In this document: in pieces, positions 1-5,034 of the stretch | How positions within the stretch are numbered: the first letter of the stretch is position 1 | How the letters are laid out: each line of letters opens with the position of its first letter | NCBI GenBank assembly: GCA_958435885.1 | Contig: CAUBHZ010000172.1 | Location: 1 to 5,034, forward strand | Source of the DNA: an uncultured Intestinimonas sp. | GTDB lineage: Bacteria > Bacillota_A > Clostridia > Oscillospirales > Oscillospiraceae | Reading direction: 5' to 3' | Length of the DNA: 5,034 bases | Notes under the pieces: model-generated | Told to the model about the DNA's origin: nothing | Seen by the model: only the letters and a program-made list of their open reading frames with translations | Database searches by the model: none | Program-made: the position numbers and the translations under genes

Positions 1-1106
1 CACCGGAGGACCTGGATGGCCATGACGGCGGCGCCGGGGGTGAGGCCGAAGAGGCCCACCACGGGGGCGGCGCAGAAGAAGAGGAGGACGCTGAGGCTGC
101 CCATGGCCAGGTAGACGATAATCATGAGCTTGCGGGTGTAGCGCACGGCCTGTTTGGAGTCGCCGGCGCCCATGCACTGGCCCACCACGGTGATGAGGGA
201 GAGGGAGATGGCGTTGCCGGGCACATTGACCACGCCGGCCACGGAGTTGGCGATGGCGTTGGCGGCGGTGGCGGAGGTGCCCAGGGGGGTGACCAGCCCC
301 AGCACCAGCAGCTTGCCGATCTGGAACATGCCGTTTTCCAGGCCGTTGGGGACGCCGATGCGGAGGATTTTCTTCACCAGCTGGCCACGGAACTCAAAGT
401 GCAGCAGGTGGTCGATGTGGATGCGGTGGCCGCTCTGGCAGATGAGCCAGGTCATGAGCACGGCGCCGGCCAGGCGGGAGAAGAGGGTGCCGAAGCCGGC
501 GCCCGCCACGCCGATGCCCACGCCGTAGATGAGGATGGCGTTGAGGCCGATGTTGACGATGTTCATGAGGAGGGAGGCCAGCATGGACACCTTGCTGTTG
601 CCCATGGCCCGGAAGAGGGCGGCACCGGCGTTGTAGATGGCAAGCAAAGGGTAGGAGATGGCGGTGAGGAGGAAGTAGGTCATGGCGGCCTCCATCACGT
701 TGTCGTCCAGGTGGCCGAAGACCAGCCGGAGGATGGGCTCCCGGAAGAGGAGGCAGACGGCCATGGTGGCCACCGACAGGGTGGCGATGGCGTAGAAGAG
801 CTGTTTGGCGGCGGAGCAGGCGTTTTCCTCATCCCGGGAGCCCAGGTACTGGGCCGCCACCACCGCGCCGCCGGTGGCCAGGGCGGAAAAGACGTTGATG
901 AGCAGGGTGCTGATGTTGTCCACCAGGGAGACGCCGGAGACGGCGTGCTCGCCCACCGAGGTCACCATGATGGTGTCGGCCATGCCGATGGTCATGGCCA
1001 GGAACTGCTCCACCACCAGTGGAATGATGAGCCGCCGCAGGGCGTCGGCGGAAAAAAGTGGGGCCCTCTCCCGGGCCTGAAGCGTGGCCTGTGCTTGCGC
1101 CGCCAT
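1..1106 (-). CDS. MATE family multidrug efflux transporter (3' end beyond window)
   Basis: This frame is open from an ATG at 1104-1106 to the left edge and gives 368 residues. A usual MATE protein has about 450, so roughly the last 80-90 are missing. It is an inner-membrane antiporter of the MATE/NorM/DinF superfamily, which exports cationic or aromatic drugs and metabolites using a Na+ or H+ gradient. Visible family marks are the first helix with GMADTIMVTSVGEHAVSGVS (41-60), the second-helix/loop region ATGGAVVAAQYLGSRDEENA (77-96), FRAMGNSKVSMLASLLMNIV (165-184) followed by NIGLNAILIYG, and GVGIGVAGAGFGTLFSRLAG (195-214). The second half begins with KKILRIGVPNGLENG (245-259) and has GQCMGAGDSKQA (309-320). 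Hydrophobic stretches recur throughout, as expected for 12 helices, of which about 10 lie in the window. The start is supported by GGGGGAGG six bases upstream. An ATG slightly upstream is out of frame. A terminator separates it from the deaminase gene, so it is probably a separate transcript. The substrate cannot be told from sequence. Confidence 0.93.
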   Translation of the reverse strand, partial: MAAQAQATLQARERAPLFSADALRRLIIPLVVEQFLAMTIGMADTIMVTSVGEHAVSGVSLVDNISTLLINVFSALATGGAVVAAQYLGSRDEENACSAAKQLFYAIATLSVATMAVCLLFREPILRLVFGHLDDNVMEAAMTYFLLTAISYPLLAIYNAGAALFRAMGNSKVSMLASLLMNIVNIGLNAILIYGVGIGVAGAGFGTLFSRLAGAVLMTWLICQSGHRIHIDHLLHFEFRGQLVKKILRIGVPNGLENGMFQIGKLLVLGLVTPLGTSATAANAIANSVAGVVNVPGNAISLSLITVVGQCMGAGDSKQAVRYTRKLMIIVYLAMGSLSVLLFFCAAPVVGLFGLTPGAAVMAIQVLR

Positions 1107-1112
1107 ATGCTG

Positions 1113-1120
1113 CCTCCCCC
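1113..1120 (-). promoter_or_regulatory. Ribosome binding site of the MATE gene
   Basis: The minus strand reads GGGGGAGG and ends six bases before the ATG at 1106. It fixes the start at MAAQAQ, because the upstream ATG (complement of 1120-1122) is out of frame and overlaps this site. Confidence 0.75.
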
Positions 1121-1150
1121 ATATATGGATCATATCAGGAACAAAGTAAC

Positions 1151-1178
1151 ATTTTACCACAGGGTTTCAGAAATACAA
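1151..1178 (-). promoter_or_regulatory. Candidate sigma-A promoter of the MATE gene
   Basis: On the minus strand, TTGTAT (1173-1178) is followed after 16 bases by TAAAAT (1151-1156), a 5/6 match to the -10 consensus. It is preceded by TGG, giving an extended -10. Transcription would begin near 1144, leaving a leader of about 38 bases. The -35 match is weak (3/6), but the region is AT-rich, unlike the surrounding coding DNA, and lies just downstream of the preceding terminator. Assigned by eye only. Confidence 0.5.
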
Positions 1179-1192
1179 CAAGGATTTTACAC

Positions 1193-1237
1193 AAAAAAAT
1201 CCTGCGTACCCCGCCGGAGACTGGCGGGGTACGCAGG
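1193..1237 (-). terminator. Rho-independent terminator of the deaminase transcript
   Basis: A perfect 15-bp inverted repeat (arms 1201-1215 and 1223-1237, arm CCTGCGTACCCCGCC) encloses a 7-base loop. On the minus strand it is followed by ATTTTTTTGTG, with a run of seven T at 1193-1199. The stem starts 9 bases after the deaminase stop codon. The plus strand has no T-run after the hairpin, so it acts in the minus direction. It separates the deaminase unit from the MATE gene. Confidence 0.93.
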
Positions 1238-1246
1238 GGCACGGAC

Positions 1247-2599
1247 TCAGCGGTTCAGATACCGCCGGACCACCTGGTTGGCGGTGCGGACGGTCTCGGC
1301 CTCGTCGATGGTGGTGAGCTCGCCGTTCTGCACCACGGGGACGCCGTTGACGATGGTGTAGTCCACGTTCTCCCGAAAGCCCACGGTGGCCAGGACGGAC
1401 ATGGGGTCCAGCTGTGCGCCCACCAGGGACAGGCGGTCCAGGTTGATGAGGAAACAGTCGGCGGCCTTTCCGGGGGCCAGACAGCCGATGTCGTCCCGAC
1501 CCAGTAGCCGTGCGGAACCCCGGGTGGCCAGCTTCAGCACCTCATAGCCGGTGGGAGCGTCGGCGCTGGCGTGGAGCCGGTGGAGGAGGTAGCACACCCG
1601 CAGCTCCTCCAGGAGGCTGGAGCCGTCGTTGGAGGCGGCACCGTCCACGGCCAGGCCCACGGGGATGTCCAGGCCCAGCATGTCGGGCACCCGGCACACC
1701 CCGGAGGCGAGCTTCATGTTGGAGATGGGGCAGTGGGCCACGCCGGTGCCGGTCTCGGCTAGAAGGAGGAGCTCGTCGTCGTCAAAATGGATGCCGTGGG
1801 CGAACCACACGTCGGGTCCCACCCAGCCCAGAGACTCCATGTACTGCAAGGGGCGCATGCCGAACTTTTCGGTGGTGAACTGCACCTCGTCCCTGGTCTC
1901 GGACAGATGGGTGTGGAGCCGGGCACCCAGGCTCCGGGCCAGCTTGGCGGTCTCCCGCAGCAGGTCGCCGGAGACGGAAAAGGGAGAGCAGGGGGCCAGG
2001 GCCACCTGGCGCATGGAGCCGGGGGAGGGGTCGTGCCACACCCGGAAGAGCCGCTCTGAGTCAGCTAAAATCTCGTCGATGGTCTGTACCACCGAGTCGG
2101 GGGGCAGGCCGCCGTCCTTTTGGGAGAGGTCCATGGACCCACGGGAGGCCATGAAGCGGATGCCCACCCGGCTGGCCGCCCGGAACTGGGCGGCGATCAG
2201 GTCACCGGCGCCGTGGGGGAAGACGTAGTGGTGATCGAAGCAGGTGGTGCAGCCGGTCTTGAGCAGTTCTCCCAGGCCGGTGAGGGAGGACCAGGTCACC
2301 ACCTCCTCGTCCAGGCCCTTCCACACCTCGTAGAGGGTGACCAGCCAGGGGAAGAGCTCCATCTTCTGCACCTCGGGCAGGTTCCGGGAGAAGATCTGGT
2401 AGAGGTGGTGGTGGGTGTTGATGAGGCCGGGGTAGACCGCCATGGAGGAGGCGTCCAACACCGTGTCGGCCTGGTGGTAGTCGGGACCGATGGAGACGAT
2501 GACACCGTCCCGGATGAAGAGATTCACCCGCTCGTAGAGGGTGTCATTGTCGTCGCAGGAGATCACGAACCGGGCGTTTTTGATGAGCAGGGTAGACAT
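1247..2599 (-). CDS. 8-oxoguanine deaminase-like amidohydrolase (Atz/Trz subgroup)
   Basis: This 450-residue cytoplasmic metal-dependent hydrolase belongs to the amidohydrolase superfamily. It starts with the strand-rich sub-domain (MSTLLIKNARFVI), then enters the TIM barrel at PGLINTHHHLYQ, where H63 and H65 form the HxH metal pair. Further expected active-site residues are H231 and E234 in LHTHLSET, H268 in FAHGIHF, and D319 in GLAVDGAASND. Several blocks match what I recall of characterised 8-oxoguanine deaminases (EC 3.5.4.32, 8-oxoguanine to urate plus ammonia): FDHHYVFP (121-128), RGSMDLSQKDGGLPPDSVVQ (153-172), ALAPCSPFSVS (200-210) and GTGVAHCPISNMKLASG (284-300). The C-terminus has the usual LAPGKAADCFLI return to the small sub-domain. 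All metal ligands appear intact, so it should be active; isoxanthopterin or another oxidised purine/pteridine is a possible alternative substrate. An in-frame upstream start at 2680 would overlap the preceding gene and lacks a ribosome site. The start at 2599 has AAAGGAGGT correctly spaced. It lies 46 bases after the anchored protein gene, probably in the same transcript. Confidence 0.87.
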   Translation of the reverse strand: MSTLLIKNARFVISCDDNDTLYERVNLFIRDGVIVSIGPDYHQADTVLDASSMAVYPGLINTHHHLYQIFSRNLPEVQKMELFPWLVTLYEVWKGLDEEVVTWSSLTGLGELLKTGCTTCFDHHYVFPHGAGDLIAAQFRAASRVGIRFMASRGSMDLSQKDGGLPPDSVVQTIDEILADSERLFRVWHDPSPGSMRQVALAPCSPFSVSGDLLRETAKLARSLGARLHTHLSETRDEVQFTTEKFGMRPLQYMESLGWVGPDVWFAHGIHFDDDELLLLAETGTGVAHCPISNMKLASGVCRVPDMLGLDIPVGLAVDGAASNDGSSLLEELRVCYLLHRLHASADAPTGYEVLKLATRGSARLLGRDDIGCLAPGKAADCFLINLDRLSLVGAQLDPMSVLATVGFRENVDYTIVNGVPVVQNGELTTIDEAETVRTANQVVRRYLNR

Positions 2600-2606
2600 A
2601 TCCAGG

Positions 2607-2615
2607 ACCTCCTTT
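2607..2615 (-). promoter_or_regulatory. Ribosome binding site that decides the deaminase start
   Basis: The minus strand reads AAAGGAGGT, followed by CCTGGAT and then the ATG at 2599. This near-perfect Shine-Dalgarno sequence shows that translation begins at MSTLLIKN. The longer frame adds 27 residues that do not look like a protein N-terminus for this family. Confidence 0.85.
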
Positions 2616-2645
2616 GAAGAAAAAGGCGGACGAAACAGATCATAT

Positions 2646-3245
2646 CTACGTAGGCTGATAGGAGACCTCCCAGAGGTCATCCACCTGGAAGGTGAAGGAC
2701 TCGCTGGCGGCCTGGAACGCGGCGGCGTCCAAATATACGGAGAAGATCTCGTCCGGTCCCTGTCCTGCCATATGGACGGCGTCGGGCCAGGGGGAACAGT
2801 CCACCTCCGCCTCAGTGCTGCTGAGCCCTAGGCTCTGGGTGGAGCCGCCCTGACCGTCGGGCAGATAGGGCAGCAGGAGAGAGCCGCGGCTGGAGGGCTC
2901 ATACTGGAAATGGAAGGAGGCCCAGAGCAGGTCGGGCGTCCTTCCGTTGGCGTAGCAGAGGGCGTCCAGATAGAGGTTGGAGCTGCCGTCGCTCCATAAA
3001 AGGAGGCCCAGGTCGTCGGAGGCCTCAAAGGCCTCTGCCTCCTGTGGAAAGCCGTCCGGCAACAGTTTCTTGGGGATGGCGACGGACAGGCTCTGTTCGG
3101 TACAGCCGGTGATGGTATAGCCCTCCTGGTACAGGATACGGTTCAGACGGGACGGCCTGTTCCAAAGAAAGAAGGCCGCAAGCAACAGAACAAGGGCCGC
3201 CAAAAGCAGAGGGAGCATGACACGCTTTTGTCTATGCTGAGACAT
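2646..3245 (-). CDS. Hypothetical membrane-anchored extracytoplasmic protein
   Basis: I do not recognise the family of this 199-residue protein. It begins with a short basic segment (MSQHRQKR) and a single hydrophobic helix at about residues 9-28 (rich in Leu, Ala, Val, Phe). This is typical of a signal anchor with a short cytoplasmic N-terminus and the rest outside. No lipobox cysteine follows the helix, so it is not an evident lipoprotein. The outer part (about 30-199) is acidic with many aromatic residues and alternates short hydrophobic stretches with polar turns, e.g. LLLWSDGSSNLYLDALCY (81-98), LLWASFHFQYEP and ESFTFQVDDLWEVSYQPT at the end, which suggests a mainly beta fold. Cysteines are at 48, 97 and 150. 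The start has GAAGGGGGG six bases upstream and a candidate promoter just before it. The deaminase gene follows after 46 bases with no hairpin between, so the two probably share a transcript, but nothing here ties their functions together. Confidence 0.8.
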   Translation of the reverse strand: MSQHRQKRVMLPLLLAALVLLLAAFFLWNRPSRLNRILYQEGYTITGCTEQSLSVAIPKKLLPDGFPQEAEAFEASDDLGLLLWSDGSSNLYLDALCYANGRTPDLLWASFHFQYEPSSRGSLLLPYLPDGQGGSTQSLGLSSTEAEVDCSPWPDAVHMAGQGPDEIFSVYLDAAAFQAASESFTFQVDDLWEVSYQPT

Positions 3246-3251
3246 GAAGAT

Positions 3252-3298
3252 CCCCCCTTCTATAGGTCCAGTATAACATGAAGGGTATGGGAGCGCAA
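3252..3298 (-). promoter_or_regulatory. Candidate promoter and ribosome site for the anchored protein / deaminase unit
   Basis: On the minus strand TTGCGC (3293-3298) is followed after 17 bases by TATACT (3270-3275), preceded by TGT, giving an extended -10. Transcription would start near 3263. The ribosome site GAAGGGGGG (3252-3260) lies six bases before the ATG at 3245, so the leader is very short. The -35 match is poor, but the spacing, the extended -10 and the position right after the upstream terminator support it. I see no other promoter-like site in front of the deaminase gene. Confidence 0.55.
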
Positions 3299-3309
3299 CA
3301 AATAGGGAA

Positions 3310-3336
3310 AGGCGCCGGACGTGTTGTCCGGCGCCT
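3310..3336 (-). terminator. Probable terminator of the SLH protein gene
   Basis: An 11-bp perfect inverted repeat (arms 3310-3320 and 3326-3336, core GGCGCCGGAC) has a 5-base loop. On the minus strand it is followed by TTTCCCTATTTG, a broken rather than continuous T-run. It lies 13 bases after the in-register stop codon at 3350-3352. That position supports 3350 as the original end of the gene rather than the earlier out-of-frame stop at 3472. Confidence 0.7.
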
Positions 3337-3349
3337 CAGGCGTAAGGTG

Positions 3350-3643
3350 TTACTCCTCAGAAATAGAGTAGCCGCTCAGGTCGATACGGAAGGTGCAGGT
3401 GGCCACGGTGGTGTCCTTCCCCTCCTCGCTTTTGAGGAAGGAGAGGGTGTAGTCGTAGATGCCGCCGTCGGTCATCTGGTAGAGGCCGCCGGCCTCCTTG
3501 GCAAAGACGGCGCCCCACTTGAAGAAGTAGCGGTCCTCGCTCTTGGTCCACCAGCCGGAGCCCTCCTCGGCGCCGGTCTGGCTGGAGACGGCCCAGGTGG
3601 TGGGGGCGCCGCCGTTGATGGTGCGCATGATCTTGTCGAACTG
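3350..3643 (-). other. Displaced C-terminal part of the SLH protein after the frame break
   Basis: This frame encodes 97 residues beginning QFDKIMRTINGGAPTTWAVS and including SGWWTKSEDRYFFKWGAVFA and GGIYDYTLSFLKSEEGKDTT. It has normal composition, whereas the frame continuing from upstream becomes a Pro/Ala/Arg shadow. A TAA immediately precedes the CAG codon in this frame, and no start with a ribosome site is evident, so it is unlikely to be a separate gene. The simplest history is loss of one C in GGTAAC(C)AGTTC, which would restore the join ALGN-QFDK. Confidence 0.8.
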
Positions 3644-5034
3644 TTACCCAGGGCCTGGGGGATGGAGAAGTAGACGGTGTACTCCCCGCCGCCGCCCATG
3701 GAGGCCACCTGGGCCTGGGTCAGGGTGCCGGAGCCGCCGTTCTGGACCAGGGCGGTGCTCCCGTCAAAGGAGAGACCGGTCTCGGTGGAGGTCACCCCCT
3801 CGGGCAGCTGGTGGGTGGAGATCACCACGTCGGTGAGGGTGACGGGGGCCTGGACATCGGGCTCCTGCTCGTCGTCCTCGTCCTGGCTGCCGCCGCCGCC
3901 CTGGCCGTTCTTGCCGTCCTGGTCGTCGCCGGTTCCCGGCTTCTCGTCCTCCACCACGGGGTTGCCCTCGCTGTCGGTGGGGGCGTCCACGTCCTCGGCC
4001 ACCTCGATGGCGCCGGGCTTGTTGCCGTCCAGCACCACACCATCGGCCCGGATCAGGGCCTTGTCAATGGTACCCTGGTTGTCCACCTCCACGGCGGCCC
4101 GGGCGGTGAGGGTGCCGATGGAGGCCTCCTCCGCCACGGCCACGGTGTTCTCACCGCCATCCACGGCCACCTGGGCGGCTTTGGAGCCCTTGCCCAGAGT
4201 GAGGGCGTTCCCGTCCCCGGTGAGGGCCACCTCGCCCTGGACCTCAGTGCCGGTGAGGGAGACCTCGGCGCCGCCGGTCTCCACCAGCAGGTCGCCCTTC
4301 AGGGTGGAGTCCTCCACGGTGAGGGCGGCCTCCCCGGCCTTGGGAGCCAGGAGCAGGCTGCCGGTGACCTGGGCCTCCTTCACGGTGACGCCGTCGGCGG
4401 CCACCAGCAGGATGCCGTCCACGTCGCCGGTGACCTCGGCGTCCTTCTCGGTGACGTACTCGGCCACGGCGTTGTCCAGCACGGTGACCACGGAGGCCCG
4501 GGTGATGTTGGCACCCAGGGCCAGGGTGTCGTTGCCCACCCCCTGGATGATGCCGGCTTTGGCCATGGCGTCAATGTAGCCGACGGACCACTCAGCGGCG
4601 GAATCGCCATCCACGAAGCCGCTCAGGTCGGGGACCTCGGAGGGGCGGATGCCCAGGGCCCGGGCAAAGAGGACGGTGGCCCGCTCCCGGCTCATGAGTT
4701 CAGTGGCGTTGCAGTTGACGCCGTCCCCCTCCAGGATGCCGGCGGCGGTGAGCTGGAGGATGTAGGGGGCGTACCACTCGTCGCCCTTCAGGTCGGCGTA
4801 GCGGTTCTCTGCCTGCTTGGTGTAGCCCATGGTGCGGCTGAGGAGGGCGGCGAACTCGCTCACCATCATGGCGTCGTCGGGGCGCATGCCCCGGTCGTCC
4901 CCCTCCACGATGCCGTAACCGTGCCAGCGCTGGAAGGCGGACTGGCTCCAGTGGCCGTTGAGCTCGGGGAGACTGTCGGCCTTGGCGGCACCGGCCTGGG
5001 GGGCGGTGAGGGAGGCGGTGAGGGTCAGGGCCAG
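3350..5034 (-). CDS. Secreted SLH-domain surface protein, 5'-truncated by the window and frameshifted near its 3' end
   Basis: The frame is open from the right edge, beginning LALTLTASLTAPQAGAAKAD, which looks like the end of a signal peptide with cleavage near AGAAKA. Only the start codon and first few residues should be missing. Three SLH repeats follow (window residues about 22-71, 79-129, 136-190); SLH domains bind pyruvylated secondary cell-wall polymers and hold proteins on the surface. Next come about 150 residues of short beta-rich repeats (201-348), a Gly/Asp/Glu-rich linker (about 349-397) and a C-terminal domain. At base 3643 the frame breaks. As it stands, translation leaves the domain after SIPQALGN and runs 56 residues of Pro/Ala/Arg-rich sequence to a TGA at 3472-3474. 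In the next frame, QFDKIMRTINGG continues sensibly to SGYSISEE and TAA at 3350. Restoring one base gives 561 residues in the window. The ligand or role of the outer domains is unknown. A GTG at 4908 is not the start, since it lies inside the first SLH repeat. Confidence 0.85.
3844..3990 (-). other. Acidic Gly/Asp-rich linker in the SLH protein
   Basis: About 49 residues of low complexity, with TGDDQDGKNGQGGGGSQDED at the core followed by DEQEPDVQAP. It is strongly acidic and glycine-rich, almost free of hydrophobic residues, and separates the repeat region from the C-terminal domain. It is probably a disordered spacer; calcium binding is possible but no regular calcium motif is seen. Confidence 0.75.
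3991..4434 (-). repeat. Beta-solenoid-like degenerate protein repeats in the SLH protein
   Basis: About seven units of 17-22 residues can be stacked: VTGDVDGILLVAADGVTVKE, VTGSLLLAPKAGEAALTVED, LKGDLLVETGGAEVSLTGTE, VQGEVALTGDGNALTLGKGS, AAQVAVDGGENTVAVAEEAS, then IGTLTARAAVEVDNQG and IDKALIRADGVVLDGN. Each has alternating hydrophobic residues and a Gly/Asp/Asn turn, as in bactofilin-like or pectate-lyase-like right-handed solenoids. The fold is inferred from the residue pattern; the units are too diverged to be recent DNA duplications. Confidence 0.6.
4465..4971 (-). other. Three SLH (cell-wall anchoring) repeats
   Basis: Repeat 1 (4822-4971) has LNGHWSQSAFQRWHGYGIV and the MRPDDAM segment in place of the TRAE-type motif. 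Repeat 2 (4648-4800) has YADLKGDEWYAPYILQLTAA, GILEGD and MSRERA. Repeat 3 (4465-4629) has DLSGFVDGDSAAEWSVGYID, AGIIQG and ITRASV. The pattern of W-A-xx-I/A, G-I/V-hxG and T/S-R-A/E is the SLH signature. Repeat 1 lacks the usual TRAE-type motif and may bind polymer less well. Confidence 0.85.

Noticed and set aside
399..1361. Long plus-strand open frame (320 codons) opposite the MATE gene and into the deaminase gene
   Set aside because: Its composition (His/Gly/Glu/Val-rich repeats) is the typical antisense shadow of GC-rich coding DNA. It crosses a terminator and two genes that have clear family matches on the other strand.
2646..2653. Palindrome CTACGTAG at the stop of the anchored protein gene
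   Set aside because: Eight bases with no loop, no T-run and no second copy. It is too short to call a terminator or operator.
2600..2680. Extended N-terminus of the deaminase starting at 2680
   Set aside because: It would overlap the end of the anchored protein gene and has no family-like sequence. The strong ribosome site at 2607-2615 points to the start at 2599.
3677..4579. Plus-strand 300-codon Ser/Thr/Pro-rich open frame that resembles a mucin-like surface protein
   Set aside because: It lies wholly antisense to the SLH protein, whose domains are recognisable. The Ser/Pro richness simply mirrors the Gly/Asp/Glu/Val codons of the opposite strand.
4906..4908. GTG start for the SLH protein
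   Set aside because: The frame stays open upstream to the window edge and encodes the first half of an SLH repeat and the end of a signal peptide.
1..5034. CRISPR arrays, tRNA or rRNA genes, insertion sequences, attachment sites
   Set aside because: None seen on either strand. The only clear DNA inverted repeats are the two terminator hairpins and the short palindromes noted, and no transposase or integrase is encoded.

Overview
All four genes in this window lie on the minus strand, and the plus-strand reading frames are high-GC shadows of them. The base composition is GC-rich and third codon positions are mostly G or C. Shine-Dalgarno sites are strong, intergenic gaps are short, there are Rho-independent terminators, and one protein carries S-layer homology (SLH) domains. 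Together these suggest a high-GC Firmicute, most likely a gut Oscillospiraceae relative (Flavonifractor / Lawsonibacter / Pseudoflavonifractor type). That placement is inference; no marker gene is present.

In transcription order (from high to low coordinates) the layout is as follows. (1) 3350-5034 is a secreted SLH-domain surface protein whose first few codons lie beyond the right edge. It has the end of a signal peptide, three SLH repeats, a beta-solenoid-like repeat region, an acidic Gly/Asp-rich linker and a C-terminal domain. The C-terminal part is displaced by a one-base frame break at about 3643. A hairpin at 3310-3336 probably ends this unit. (2) 2646-3245 is a small protein of unknown function with one N-terminal membrane anchor, preceded by a plausible extended -10 promoter. 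(3) 1247-2599, only 46 bases downstream, is an amidohydrolase that closely resembles 8-oxoguanine deaminases. It is probably cotranscribed with the anchored protein and ends at a 15-bp perfect terminator hairpin at 1193-1237. (4) 1-1106 is a MATE-family efflux transporter with its own promoter and ribosome binding site. Its C-terminal part (roughly 80-90 residues) lies beyond the left edge.

The gene products do not form an obvious pathway. The deaminase would act in the cytoplasm on oxidised purines or related bases, the MATE protein would export cationic or aromatic compounds, and the two remaining proteins face the outside of the cell. I saw no tRNA, rRNA, CRISPR array, insertion sequence or integrase. 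I found no convincing sign of a new multi-gene system. The observations most worth checking are the frame break in the SLH protein, that protein's modular architecture and unrecognised C-terminal domain, and the pairing of an unknown anchored protein with a deaminase.
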